A stretch of DNA of 34,380 nt from the NCBI GenBank assembly GCA_945877655.1, contig CAMCSH010000006.1:1-34380 (forward strand), in the 5' to 3' direction. Within the stretch, counting starts at the first letter, position 1. Each line of letters opens with the position of its first letter. This stretch comes from Lentisphaera araneosa HTCC2155. Its GTDB lineage: Bacteria > Verrucomicrobiota > Lentisphaeria > Lentisphaerales > Lentisphaeraceae. Shown piece by piece: positions 1-9,014 of the stretch. The notes below the pieces were generated by a model. That model did no database searches, was not told the origin of the DNA, and was given only the letters and a program-made list of their open reading frames with translations. A program made the position numbers and the translations under genes.

Positions 1-1
1 C

Positions 2-472
2 AATAATCTTGAAGCCAGTTCCTTCCACCTCAGTGAGCTGAGTGCGCGCCTCGATGCCCGTCTCAACGATGAACGTCTCGCCGGAATCCTGAACAGGGCG
101 GAAGTGCTGCTGGCCTCGGCCCACGAGACCACCTTGGAACTGAAGCGTCAGACCGCTGCGCTCGAGCTTGATGCGGTGTCGAAACAAGCTCGCGCCACCC
201 TCGCCCAGGTGAGCAGCAGCGCCAAAAATCTCGAAGACCCGCTGAAAAACGCGGCCGCTTCCTTGGCCCAGGCCGGTAAGGACATCTCTGCCTTCCGTCC
301 CGCCGCGGAGCGCAACCTCGCCGCCAGCAGCAAGGCCCTCACCGAAAGCTCCGATGAAGTGCAACTCACCCTGAAGCGCTTGCGTGACACGCTGAGCTCG
401 CTGGATGCTTTGCTCACCACTCTCGAGCGCGACCCCAGTAGCCTGGTGCGCGGCAAAGACGCCAGCCAATAA
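2..472 (+). CDS. C-terminal part of an MlaD/PqiB-like (MCE family) protein, truncated by the window start
   Basis: Frame open from base 2 to the stop at 472. Long amphipathic coiled-coil ending in TLSSLDALLTTLERDPSSLVRGK, typical of PqiB/MlaD C-termini. Confidence 0.55.
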   Translation, partial: NNLEASSFHLSELSARLDARLNDERLAGILNRAEVLLASAHETTLELKRQTAALELDAVSKQARATLAQVSSSAKNLEDPLKNAAASLAQAGKDISAFRPAAERNLAASSKALTESSDEVQLTLKRLRDTLSSLDALLTTLERDPSSLVRGKDASQ

Positions 473-534
473 AGCGGGACGACAAATCTGCATTCTTGCG
501 GTAGCTTGTCGCCAACAGATCCGGAGTCAACACC

Positions 535-1515
535 TTGCAACTTGCCTGCGAACATTGCGGCCGCTTATATGACAGCACCGTCCCGCGCAGCGGCGGCCTG
601 GAGCGCTGCACTAGCTGCAGCAAGCTCAATCTCTACCTTCCCGATCCGGAATCCTCCTTCATCATCTTCGGCGATTACAAGATCGAGGACAAGCTCGGCA
701 CCGGCGGCAACGCCCTGGTTGTCCGTGGCCGCCATCTCGCCACCGGTCATGACTACGCTCTCAAGCTTTTCTACACCTCTCCCGGCGACGACGAGCACGG
801 CGGCAAGGAATTCGCTGCCGAGGTCGAAATGGCCTCGCAACTGGTGCATGACAACATCGTCCGCATCTTCGGCGGCGGCGAGATCGATGGCGTCCTCCAC
901 ATCGTGATGGAATTGATCGACGGCATGAACTTGGCGGAATACCTCGAGAGCTACGGCCCGATGCCGGCGGAAGACGCCATCGCCGTCGGCGCCCACGTCT
1001 GCTACGCGCTCGACCACGTCTGGTCCAATTTCTTGATGATCCACCGCGATGTCAAGCCGCACAACATCATGATCACCAGCGACGGCTGCGTCAAGCTCTG
1101 CGACTTCGGCCTGGTTTCTTCCCATGAGACCGCCGTCACCGACTCCAAGACCATCATCGGCACGCCCTATTACGTCAGCCCCGAGATGGTCACCAGCGAC
1201 GGTCACCAGGACAACCGGGCCGACGTCTATTCGCTTGGAACCTCGCTTTTCCACATCATCTCCGGCGCGCCGCCCTTCAACTACGGCAGCCTGCTGGAAG
1301 TGCTCAACGCACGTTTACGCGACAACACCCCGCGCCTCGATGAAGTGATGCGCAATTGCCCGGCCGGCCTTGCCGATGTCCTCGCCACCATGATGGCCCG
1401 GAATCCGGACGATCGCTACGCCACTGCCACCGAAGCCGCCGAAGATCTCCTGCGCATCCGCGACGGCCTCGCCCCCCTGCTCGTCGACGCCCATCGCAGC
1501 AGAAGAAACCAATAA
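535..1515 (+). CDS. Serine/threonine protein kinase with N-terminal CxxC..CxxC zinc-ribbon-like motif
   Basis: TTG start; CEHC...CTSC; kinase motifs GTGGNA, YALKLF, HRDVKPHN, DFG, GTPYYVSPE. Confidence 0.9.
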   Translation: MQLACEHCGRLYDSTVPRSGGLERCTSCSKLNLYLPDPESSFIIFGDYKIEDKLGTGGNALVVRGRHLATGHDYALKLFYTSPGDDEHGGKEFAAEVEMASQLVHDNIVRIFGGGEIDGVLHIVMELIDGMNLAEYLESYGPMPAEDAIAVGAHVCYALDHVWSNFLMIHRDVKPHNIMITSDGCVKLCDFGLVSSHETAVTDSKTIIGTPYYVSPEMVTSDGHQDNRADVYSLGTSLFHIISGAPPFNYGSLLEVLNARLRDNTPRLDEVMRNCPAGLADVLATMMARNPDDRYATATEAAEDLLRIRDGLAPLLVDAHRSRRNQ

Positions 1516-1517
1516 CA

Positions 1518-1637
1518 TTAAGAATTGAGAATTAAGAATTAAGAATTCAAGCTCAGAAATGCTTGTCTTGTCGTCTGTTTCTTAACTCTCAACGCTTAAC
1601 TCTTAGCCCTTAATTCTTAATTCTTAATTCTTAATTT
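1518..1637. repeat. Inverted pair of heptanucleotide tandem repeat tracts (TTAAGAA)n ... (TTAATTC)n
   Basis: Left tract 1518-1548: TTAAGAA TTGAGAA TTAAGAA TTAAGAA TTC. Right tract 1582-1637: TTAACTC TCAACGC TTAACTC TTAGCCC TTAATTC TTAATTC TTAATTC TTAATTT. The tracts are largely reverse complementary. Confidence 0.9.
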
Positions 1638-1649
1638 TTTGGAGTTCCC

Positions 1650-2225
1650 ATGTCTGCTGATATTGGCAATCTGATTTGGATCGATCTCGAAATGACTGGC
1701 CTCGATCCTCGCAAGGACACCATTCTGGAAATCGCCTGTCTGGTCACCGACAAGAATCTCGACGTCATCGCCGAAGGTCCGGATCTGGTCATCCACGCCA
1801 GCGACGAGGCCTTGGCCGGCATGAACGCCTGGTGCCGCGAAAACCATGGCCGCAGCGGCCTGACGCAGGCCTGCCGCGACTCCAAGATCACCCTTGCCGA
1901 GGCCGAGCGGCAAGTCCTCGAATTCATCCAGCAGCATGTGCTTGTCGGCAAGTCGCCTTTGTGCGGCAATTCGATCGGCATGGACCGGATGTTCCTCTTC
2001 CACTACATGCCGCGGATTCTCGATCACCTGCATTATCGCGTCATCGACGTCTCGTCGTTCAAAGAAGTGTCGTGGCGTTGGTACGGCGAGATGGTGCCGA
2101 AGTTCAGCAAAAAAACCAAGCACCGCGCCCTCGATGACATTCGCGAGTCGGTCGCCGAGCTGCGCCATTACCGCCAGCACATGTGCCTGCCGATGGCGGT
2201 GCAGGAAGAGGGCAATGGCAGCTGA
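1650..2225 (+). CDS. orn: Oligoribonuclease (DEDDh 3'-5' exonuclease)
   Basis: IWIDLEMTGLDPRKDTILEIACLVTDKNL, GNSIGMDRMFL, HRALDDIRESVAELRHYR. Confidence 0.96.
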   Translation: MSADIGNLIWIDLEMTGLDPRKDTILEIACLVTDKNLDVIAEGPDLVIHASDEALAGMNAWCRENHGRSGLTQACRDSKITLAEAERQVLEFIQQHVLVGKSPLCGNSIGMDRMFLFHYMPRILDHLHYRVIDVSSFKEVSWRWYGEMVPKFSKKTKHRALDDIRESVAELRHYRQHMCLPMAVQEEGNGS

Positions 2226-2317
2226 GGTGTTGTGTAAATCGATCCGAATCACATCAAGAAATCCTCCCGCCCTGCGTATGTTCCGAGCCTTCATCCAAAG
2301 TTCAGGAGTTTCGCACC

Positions 2318-3709
2318 ATGTCCGCTCTCATCTCCAGCCTCTGCCTTGCCTTGCTCAGCGCCGAAGCCGCGCCCGCCACTGATGCGGCACCGGTCAGTAC
2401 CGCCGCTACTGCCGCCAAGGCCCAGCCCTACTTCGACTACCACCAGGACGACAGCAAAAAGACCTCGTCGCTGCGCTGCCGGACCAGGCTCTTCCGTCAG
2501 CCGAAAACCGGCAAGGAAGTCGAAATCGTTGGCATGATCCACATCGCCGACGCCAGCTTCTATCAAGCAGCCAGCAAACACATCGAGCAAGCGGATCTGA
2601 GCTTGACCGAAGGAGTCACCGGCTTTCCCGGTCCCGGCGTCATCCCGCTGCTCTATGAGCTCGGCAACAGCAATCGCGTCGCCGGTCAACTGGAGCTCCA
2701 CTCACAAGGTACTTTCATTGACAAACTGCCCAAGACCGAGTCCGCCGATGTCGACATCAACGAAGTGATGCCGGGCTTCTGGGCCAGCAGCGGCATGTTC
2801 CTGAAACTGCCTTGGGACATCGTCACCTTCGAGAGCATCAATCTCGGCATGAGCCTGGGTCGTGGCGGCAGCGCCCTTTGTGGCGAAACCGGATCTTACA
2901 CCGAGTGGCTGCGCCAAAGCTTAAGCGACTTGGCCAAAGACGACGAGAAAGACGCTCAGGACGAACTCAGCCGCAACATCCTCGGCAAGCGCAACGACCA
3001 CTTGATCCTGGCCACTCGCAAGGCTCTCGACAATCCCAAGATCAAACGAGTCTGCTTGCCCTGGGGCGCGGCCCATGGCGCCGGCCTCGAAACCCAGCTC
3101 ATCGGCCTCGGCTTCGAGCCAGTGTCGGAAGAGTGGCTGGAGGCGATCAAAATCGACGGCTACGGCGAATCGCAGGAACGCCACGACCGCCGCCCCTGGT
3201 TCGCCAATCTGCCGCTGCTCTTCACCAGTCGCGGTTCGACCGAGTTCAACGACCTCAGCGTCGGGCCCTTGGCGATCCTGGTCTCGCACGATTCGAAAGC
3301 CGATGAAAGCATGACTTTCTACGGTTGGGGCCTGATCGGCGGCGACATCAAAAACGGCCGCAAGCAAGTCTGCTTCGGCCCGCTGGGCTTGATCAACTCA
3401 AGTCAGAAAGAAGATGGCAACAGCTTCTCCCTGCTCTGGGGCGCGCTGCATTCCTATGAACGCAATACGAAAGGCAGCGAATCGAGCGAGCTGCTCGGCA
3501 TGATCGAGTCGACCAGTCATGGCCAGGAGCAGAGCTTCAAACTCGGCTGGTTTGGCTCCCTGTACAAGTCGGAACAGAAGGGCGATAGCAGCAGCTGCCG
3601 CGTCCTGCCCTCCATCGGACGCTTCCCGCTGATTTATTCCAAGACTTCCAACGCCAAGGGCAGCTCGCACCGCTTCCTGCTCTTCTTCGAGATCTACGAC
3701 GCCAAATAA
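2318..3709 (+). CDS. TraB/PrgY/GumN-like family protein with N-terminal signal-like segment and C-terminal extension
   Basis: EIVGMIHIADASFYQ...ADLSLTEGV and IKRVCLPWGAAHGAGLETQLIGLGF resemble TraB/GumN conserved blocks. In-frame ATG at 2318 preceded by AGGAG. Confidence 0.65.
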   Translation: MSALISSLCLALLSAEAAPATDAAPVSTAATAAKAQPYFDYHQDDSKKTSSLRCRTRLFRQPKTGKEVEIVGMIHIADASFYQAASKHIEQADLSLTEGVTGFPGPGVIPLLYELGNSNRVAGQLELHSQGTFIDKLPKTESADVDINEVMPGFWASSGMFLKLPWDIVTFESINLGMSLGRGGSALCGETGSYTEWLRQSLSDLAKDDEKDAQDELSRNILGKRNDHLILATRKALDNPKIKRVCLPWGAAHGAGLETQLIGLGFEPVSEEWLEAIKIDGYGESQERHDRRPWFANLPLLFTSRGSTEFNDLSVGPLAILVSHDSKADESMTFYGWGLIGGDIKNGRKQVCFGPLGLINSSQKEDGNSFSLLWGALHSYERNTKGSESSELLGMIESTSHGQEQSFKLGWFGSLYKSEQKGDSSSCRVLPSIGRFPLIYSKTSNAKGSSHRFLLFFEIYDAK

Positions 3710-3728
3710 GGCCTCTACCACCGGCATG

Positions 3729-3763
3729 AAAAATCCCCCGCAGGAGACTGCGGGGGATTTTTT
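3729..3763. terminator. Bidirectional rho-independent terminator between convergent genes
   Basis: AAAATCCCCCGCAG-GAGA-CTGCGGGGGATTTTTT. Confidence 0.9.
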
Positions 3764-3774
3764 GCGACGAGCGC

Positions 3775-5568
3775 TTATTTGGCGTGACCGGGAGGCAGGT
3801 CGACCTTGATGCGCAGCTCGCGGAGCTGCTTGGTGCTGACCGGCGAGGGGGCGTTCATCAACAGATCCTGAGCCTGCTGGTTGAGCGGGAAGGCGATGAT
3901 CTCGCGGATGTTCTTCTCGCCGAGGATGAGCATGACCATGCGGTCGACGCCGGGAGCGATACCGCCGTGGGGCGGGGCGCCGTGTTTGAAGGCGTTGATC
4001 ATGCCGGCGAACTTGGTGTCGACGGTGTCGCGGCTGTAGCCGGCGATCTCGAAGGCGCGGTACATCACTTCCGGAGAGTGGTTGCGGATGGCGCCGGAGC
4101 TGAGCTCGATGCCGTTGCACACCAGGTCGTACTGATAGGCGTTGATGGTCAAGGGGTCCTTGGTGTTCAAGGCCTCAAGACCGCCCTGCGGCATGGAGAA
4201 GGGGTTGTGAGAGAAGTCGACGGCGTTGGTTTCGTCGTTGAGCTCGTACATGGGGAAGTCGACGATCCAGACGAACTGGTAGTCGTTGGGATTGATCAGA
4301 CCGAGTTCTTCGCCGAGTTTGGTGCGGACCTTGCCGGCGTAGTCGTTGGCGGTCTTCTCCATCTCGGCAACAAAGTAGACGACGTCGCCGGTGTCGGCGC
4401 CGGTGGCCTGCTTGATCAAAGCGAGGATCGGCTCGGTGAGGAATTTGGCGAAGGGCGACTTGATGCCGTCGGTGTCGAAGACGAGGTAGCCGAGGCCTTT
4501 GGCGCCGAGGCTGATGGCGAATTCGCCCATCTTGTCGTGGAAACCGCGGGACTGCGACGCAGCGCCGGGGGCCTTGAGGGCGCGGACGACGCCGCCCTTG
4601 TCGATGACGCCGGCGAAGGCCTTGAATTCCGAGCCTTTGAAGGCGTGGGTGACATCGGCGATGCGCAGCGGGTTGCGCAGGTCGGGCTTGTCGTTGCCGA
4701 ATAGGCGGAGGGCGTCTTTGTAGGCGATGTGGGGGAATTGGCCGGCGGGTTTTTTCCACGAGGTGAATTCCTCGAAGGTGCCGCCGACGACGTTCTCGAC
4801 CACAGCGAAGACGTCTTCCTGGGTAGCGAAACTCATCTCAAGGTCGAGCTGGTAGAATTCGCCGGGTGAGCGGTCAGCACGGGCATCTTCGTCGCGGAAG
4901 CAGGGGGCGATCTGGAAGTAGCGGTCGAAGCCGGAGACCATGAGGAGCTGCTTGAACTGCTGCGGCGCCTGGGGCAGAGCGTAGAACTGGCCAGGGTGCA
5001 TGCGCGAGGGAACGAGGAAGTCGCGGGCGCCTTCGGGCGAAGATGCGGTGAGGATCGGGGTCTGGAACTCGTTGAAGCCGAGGTCGGTCATGCGGCGGCG
5101 GAGCGACGCGATGACCTTGGAGCGCACGACGATGTTGTGGTGCATCTTGCTGGTGCGCAGGTCGAGGTAGCGGTACTTCAGGCGCATGTGCTCGGGCATC
5201 TCGGTCTCGGCGGCGACCGAGAAGGGCAAGTCTTGAACTTTCGAGTGGAAGACGATGTCATCGGCGTCGAGCTCGACTTCGCCGGTGGCAATCTTCGGGT
5301 TGACGGTGTCGGCGGCGCGTTGGACGCATTTGCCAGTGACGCCGATGACCGATTCGAGTTTCCAGTGGTGGACGTCGGCGCTGAAGCCTTTCGAGGGGTG
5401 GACGACGATCTGGGTGATGCCGTAATGGTCGCGCAGGTCGATGAAGACGATGCCGCCGAAGTCGCGGACGCGGTGGACCCAGCCGCCGAGGCGGACGGTC
5501 TGACCAGCGTGTTCCGGACGGAGCTGGCCGCAGGTGTGGGAACGGTGGGTGTGAAGTTTGTCGCTCAT
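3775..5568 (-). CDS. aspS: Aspartyl-tRNA synthetase
   Basis: Starts with an OB-fold anticodon-binding domain ([25 protein letters not shown]); class II motifs [24 protein letters not shown] and [26 protein letters not shown]. Confidence 0.97.
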   Translation of the reverse strand: MSDKLHTHRSHTCGQLRPEHAGQTVRLGGWVHRVRDFGGIVFIDLRDHYGITQIVVHPSKGFSADVHHWKLESVIGVTGKCVQRAADTVNPKIATGEVELDADDIVFHSKVQDLPFSVAAETEMPEHMRLKYRYLDLRTSKMHHNIVVRSKVIASLRRRMTDLGFNEFQTPILTASSPEGARDFLVPSRMHPGQFYALPQAPQQFKQLLMVSGFDRYFQIAPCFRDEDARADRSPGEFYQLDLEMSFATQEDVFAVVENVVGGTFEEFTSWKKPAGQFPHIAYKDALRLFGNDKPDLRNPLRIADVTHAFKGSEFKAFAGVIDKGGVVRALKAPGAASQSRGFHDKMGEFAISLGAKGLGYLVFDTDGIKSPFAKFLTEPILALIKQATGADTGDVVYFVAEMEKTANDYAGKVRTKLGEELGLINPNDYQFVWIVDFPMYELNDETNAVDFSHNPFSMPQGGLEALNTKDPLTINAYQYDLVCNGIELSSGAIRNHSPEVMYRAFEIAGYSRDTVDTKFAGMINAFKHGAPPHGGIAPGVDRMVMLILGEKNIREIIAFPLNQQAQDLLMNAPSPVSTKQLRELRIKVDLPPGHAK

Positions 5569-5663
5569 CGTCGAGGGTCCTCAGAGGTTGTTAGAAGCCC
5601 GGGAATTTAGCTTGACTCGCGGGAAATGGCAGTGCGGTGACACTGAACAAGAAGGAATCGGGG

Positions 5664-5697
5664 CAAAAAAACACCCCGCGTCGCCGCGGGGTGTTTC
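5664..5697 (-). terminator. Rho-independent terminator downstream of the DUF350 gene
   Basis: Stem ACACCCCGCG/CGCGGGGTGT with loop TCGC; minus-strand T tract. Confidence 0.88.
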
Positions 5698-5712
5698 ATG
5701 AGTCTTTCGATC

Positions 5713-6432
5713 TTAGAAGAGACCGAGGATGGCGTTGACCAGGTTGGCGATGCCTTTGCCGATGCCGGTGACGGCGCCGGAGACGAGCTGGGAGACGCCG
5801 ATGATGATGCCGGCGTAGATGATGCCGATGGCGGTGTTGCCCTTGGCAAATTCAGCGCTTTCGTCGATGTCTTTGGTGAGCTTGTCCATGATCTTGAAGA
5901 CCACGGTGATGGCGAAGGAGGCGACGGCGAGGGCGATGACGAGGTTGCAGCCAGCACCGAAGAGACCCGAGACGCCTTGTTTCCAAGCGTTGGCGGAGCT
6001 CATGTTGCTGAGCATGTCGCCGCAGATGTCGGACATCGACTTGATGCCGGAGGAGACGACGTTGGTGTAGGCGATGACGATGCCGGCGGCGAGCAAGGCG
6101 ACGGCGTTGTTGCCGTTTTTCAAGGCGGGCCAGATGTCGAAGTCTTTGCCGTCTTTAGCGAGCAGTTTGCCGAGGATTTTGAAGCCAGTGATGATCGAGA
6201 AGGAGGCGATGGTCAGACCGATGATGACTTGGATGATCGAGACCAAGAGGCCGAGACCGGCGCCGAGGAGAGTGTTGCTGTTGTTGTTTTGAGCGACGCC
6301 GGCGTTCGCGAGAGCTTCGTTGCCTTTTGTGGTCAGTTCGGCAGCTTTGGCGCCGAGTTCCGGCTGCTGGGCGGCAGCGCAGAGGGCGAGGGTGAAGAGA
6401 GCGGCGAGGAAGAGGACTTTTTTCGATTTCAT
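5713..6432 (-). CDS. Membrane protein with two tandem DUF350-like units and signal peptide
   Basis: Signal peptide MKSKKVLFLAALFTLALCAAAQ. Two similar hydrophobic halves: IGLTIASFSIITGFKILGKL..NGNNAVALLAAGIVIAY and ALAVASFAITVVFKIMDKL..KGNTAIGIIYAGIIIGV. Confidence 0.75.
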   Translation of the reverse strand: MKSKKVLFLAALFTLALCAAAQQPELGAKAAELTTKGNEALANAGVAQNNNSNTLLGAGLGLLVSIIQVIIGLTIASFSIITGFKILGKLLAKDGKDFDIWPALKNGNNAVALLAAGIVIAYTNVVSSGIKSMSDICGDMLSNMSSANAWKQGVSGLFGAGCNLVIALAVASFAITVVFKIMDKLTKDIDESAEFAKGNTAIGIIYAGIIIGVSQLVSGAVTGIGKGIANLVNAILGLF

Positions 6433-6469
6433 GCAGAGTTCCTTACGGTTGTTTTTTGGACAGCGCCCA

Positions 6470-6497
6470 ACTATACAGGCAAGCTTAAGCGATGCAA
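6470..6497 (-). promoter_or_regulatory. Putative sigma-70 promoter for the DUF350 gene
   Basis: Minus strand TTGCAT-N16-TATAGT, about 40 bp upstream of the start codon. Confidence 0.4.
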
Positions 6498-6549
6498 GTT
6501 ATCAACAGGCCCGGATGGCCCCGATATCGGAACGGACAAACTTCCGGAA

Positions 6550-7572
6550 TCACTTTTTCACCCAGACGTCGTCGGCGTCCTTGAGCTGGGACCCACCGAC
6601 AATTTTTCCTTGGCTGACGAGGCAGATGAAGGCCTTGTCATCGGCGGCGACGCCGTTGCTCATGCAGCGCAGAGACCAGAACTGACGGAAGGCTTCGGCG
6701 AGCTGCATCCGTTCTTCCATGCTTTTGCCGACAAAAGAGCCGCTCACTCCGAGGTACAGAACGGCTGCGGCGCCCTGCTGCTTGGCGTACAGACTGTCTA
6801 CCAAAGCCACATGGCTGCGACGAGCCTGGACATTGAGCCAGTTCTGCAGCTCCATCTGGGGGTATTTCAGGTGTTCCGGGCTGTCGCTGGGGATGGCGAC
6901 AAAGGCGTCGAATTTCGGCAGCCAATTGCCGGCGGATTTGGAAGAGCTCGCGGTGCTGGCCTGGGCAACGGCGACGCTCACCGGCGCGGGTGGTGGAACG
7001 ATGCGGGCGCTGAGCTCATCGGAAACGCGTTTGAGGGCAAGTCGCGCCGCCTTTTTCTCCGGGAAGAAGAGCTCCATGCTATCGCGACGCAGGACGCTGT
7101 AATGAGGCTCGCTGCGGCCCTTGATGCCGACGTATTCGAGCCGAACCCGTTCTTTTTCCGTCAGGATCTCGGTGGGGATCATCTCTTGCGGCTCACCGGT
7201 CTTGAAGTAGATCATCATCGGCTTGCCTAGGGCCGCTTTGGGCAGTTTCGCCACTTCTTCCACGAGGTAGCGATCGAACAGCAATTCCGCTTGCGATTTG
7301 ACTTCCTTAGGGGGCTCGGGTGCCGGTGTGGCGGGGGCGACATCGGGTTTGATGTCTGCCGGTTTTTCGGCTGGTTTTTCAGGCGGGGCCATTAGCGGCG
7401 CGGGGACGGCGGCGATGACGGGTGCGGGCTTGGCGGCGATTCCCATCCAGCCTTGGGTCGGGCCGGCGAATTCGGAGGTGGCGAGACCGCCAAGGATCAG
7501 GAGAAGGAAGATCCAGAAGGAGCCGCCACCGGATTTTTTCGGCGGGCTTTTGCGTGGAGCGGCTTGGGTCAT
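6550..7572 (-). CDS. Uncharacterised single-pass membrane protein with Pro/Ala-rich linker
   Basis: Basic N-terminus, one TM segment (FWIFLLLILGGLATSEF), Ala/Pro-rich spacer, then a globular region. Confidence 0.7.
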   Translation of the reverse strand: MTQAAPRKSPPKKSGGGSFWIFLLLILGGLATSEFAGPTQGWMGIAAKPAPVIAAVPAPLMAPPEKPAEKPADIKPDVAPATPAPEPPKEVKSQAELLFDRYLVEEVAKLPKAALGKPMMIYFKTGEPQEMIPTEILTEKERVRLEYVGIKGRSEPHYSVLRRDSMELFFPEKKAARLALKRVSDELSARIVPPPAPVSVAVAQASTASSSKSAGNWLPKFDAFVAIPSDSPEHLKYPQMELQNWLNVQARRSHVALVDSLYAKQQGAAAVLYLGVSGSFVGKSMEERMQLAEAFRQFWSLRCMSNGVAADDKAFICLVSQGKIVGGSQLKDADDVWVKK

Positions 7573-7597
7573 GGAGGGCTCCTAAATCAGGTGTACA

Positions 7598-7635
7598 TAA
7601 AAACCCCGCAGCTGAATTAAGCTGCGGGGTAAAAA
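7598..7635 (-). terminator. Rho-independent terminator downstream of the metallophosphoesterase gene
   Basis: Stem ACCCCGCAGC/GCTGCGGGGT followed on the minus strand by TTTTTA. Confidence 0.88.
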
Positions 7636-7648
7636 GGGGGGAGCTGAT

Positions 7649-8392
7649 TCAACGCCCGACTTGCAGGCGCATGGCGAGTTTTTCCGGCAGGCCGCCGTCG
7701 AGAATCTTCTTCTGGGCGGTGGCGATATCGTACTCGACGCGTTGCAGCTTGACGACCCGTTCATCCGGGTCGAAGGTGGCGAACGAGGCGCGGGAATCGC
7801 CGTCACGCGGCTGACCGACTGAGCCGACGTTGATCAGGTATTTGTGATTCGGATTCAGGGTGATCTGTTCGAAACGACCGGCTTGGATGACGCCTTTGCT
7901 GCCGCCGATCTGTTCATAAGCAAAGGGCACATGGGAGTGGCCGATGAAGCAGTAGGGCAGGCGCTGGTAGGAGAAGCAGTTTTCGGCGTAGTACTTGTCG
8001 AAGATGTAGCCCCAGGCTTCCGGCGAGTCGAGAGTGGCGTGGACGATGGTGCATTTCTGCTGCCAGAGATTCTTGGTCATCGGCAGATCGGCGAGCCATT
8101 TGCGGTCGTCATCGGAGAGTTGTTCACGGGTCCAGTGGACGGCATGCGCAGCCTGGGCGTTGAAGCCGATCAAGTCGTTTTCGGTGGAGACGTATTCGTC
8201 GTGGTTGCCCTTGATCACCGCAAGGCAGTTGAGGTTGCGGATGATGTCAATCACTTCCTTCGGGTTGGCATTGTAGCCGACGACGTCACCGAGGCAGATG
8301 TATTTTTGCACGCCGAGCTTTTCGCCGTGTTCAAGGACAGCGGTGAGTGCTTCGAGATTGGAGTGGAGGTCTGAGATGATACCGTATAGCAT
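7649..8392 (-). CDS. Calcineurin-like metallophosphoesterase (YfcE/Ap4A-hydrolase-like)
   Basis: GIISDLHSNLEAL, CLGDVVGYNANP, VIKGNHDEYV, FIGHSHVP. Confidence 0.9.
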   Translation of the reverse strand: MLYGIISDLHSNLEALTAVLEHGEKLGVQKYICLGDVVGYNANPKEVIDIIRNLNCLAVIKGNHDEYVSTENDLIGFNAQAAHAVHWTREQLSDDDRKWLADLPMTKNLWQQKCTIVHATLDSPEAWGYIFDKYYAENCFSYQRLPYCFIGHSHVPFAYEQIGGSKGVIQAGRFEQITLNPNHKYLINVGSVGQPRDGDSRASFATFDPDERVVKLQRVEYDIATAQKKILDGGLPEKLAMRLQVGR

Positions 8393-8426
8393 GAGCGGGT
8401 TCCCGGGCTTATGTCTTCATACCAAT

Positions 8427-8945
8427 CTACGGCGTTTCCTGCCGCAAGTCAACATAGCGGCCGCCCTCATCTTCAAGAGAAAGGCGCCAGAATGCGAGTT
8501 TCTTGTCGCGATAATCGAATCGCCCGTGGAAACGGCGCCCCGAGATGACGTGAGGAAGGAAGTGACGGTCGCCCTCCCAGAGGTTGAGCGCAAGCAATTG
8601 AGACTCGGGAACCCACTCCAATTGCCCTTCGGGACAATCGCCGGGCTCGCCCTCAAAATCATCGCAGAGGAAGACATGGACACTCCAGTCAATGCCATCC
8701 TTGAAAACCGGGAAGGTGAGGTGGCCGCAAGCACGCAGACAGCGCGCCTCCAATCCGCTCTCTTCCCGCAACTCGCGAATGGCACATTCGAGCGGCGACT
8801 CGCCGGCGTCGACCTTGCCGCCAAGGCCATTCCATTTGCCCGCATGGATGTCGCCAGGACGTCCGCCGCGATGCAGCATCAGCCATTCCGTGCCGCGTTT
8901 GACATAGACTAAAGTGGCTTCAATCGGGCGTCTGATTTCGGACAT
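8427..8945 (-). CDS. NUDIX hydrolase (MutT / 8-oxo-dGTPase-like)
   Basis: Nudix box GGKVDAGESPLECAIRELREESGL. Internal start MSEIRRP preferred over the ORF-track start at 8972. Confidence 0.9.
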   Translation of the reverse strand: MSEIRRPIEATLVYVKRGTEWLMLHRGGRPGDIHAGKWNGLGGKVDAGESPLECAIRELREESGLEARCLRACGHLTFPVFKDGIDWSVHVFLCDDFEGEPGDCPEGQLEWVPESQLLALNLWEGDRHFLPHVISGRRFHGRFDYRDKKLAFWRLSLEDEGGRYVDLRQETP

Positions 8946-8970
8946 GATGTCTTCCTGGGTTTTAGGGCGC

Positions 8971-8999
8971 AAAAAAGCCGGCCGGAGATTCCGGCCGGC
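8971..8999 (-). terminator. Rho-independent terminator downstream of the RTX protease gene
   Basis: GCCGGCCGGA-GAT-TCCGGCCGGC followed on the minus strand by TTTTTT. Confidence 0.9.
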
Positions 9000-9014
9000 G
9001 AGATAAGAGGAGGA

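Noticed and set aside
1518-1637. CRISPR-like array
   Set aside because: Units are 7 bp with no spacers; this is a short tandem repeat, not CRISPR.
3784-4704. 306-aa plus-strand ORF
   Set aside because: Antisense to aspS; repetitive Val/Asp/Gly composition.
5698-7230. 510-aa plus-strand ORF
   Set aside because: Shadow of the DUF350 and membrane-protein genes; crosses a strong terminator and shows Asp/Gly/Val-rich shadow composition.
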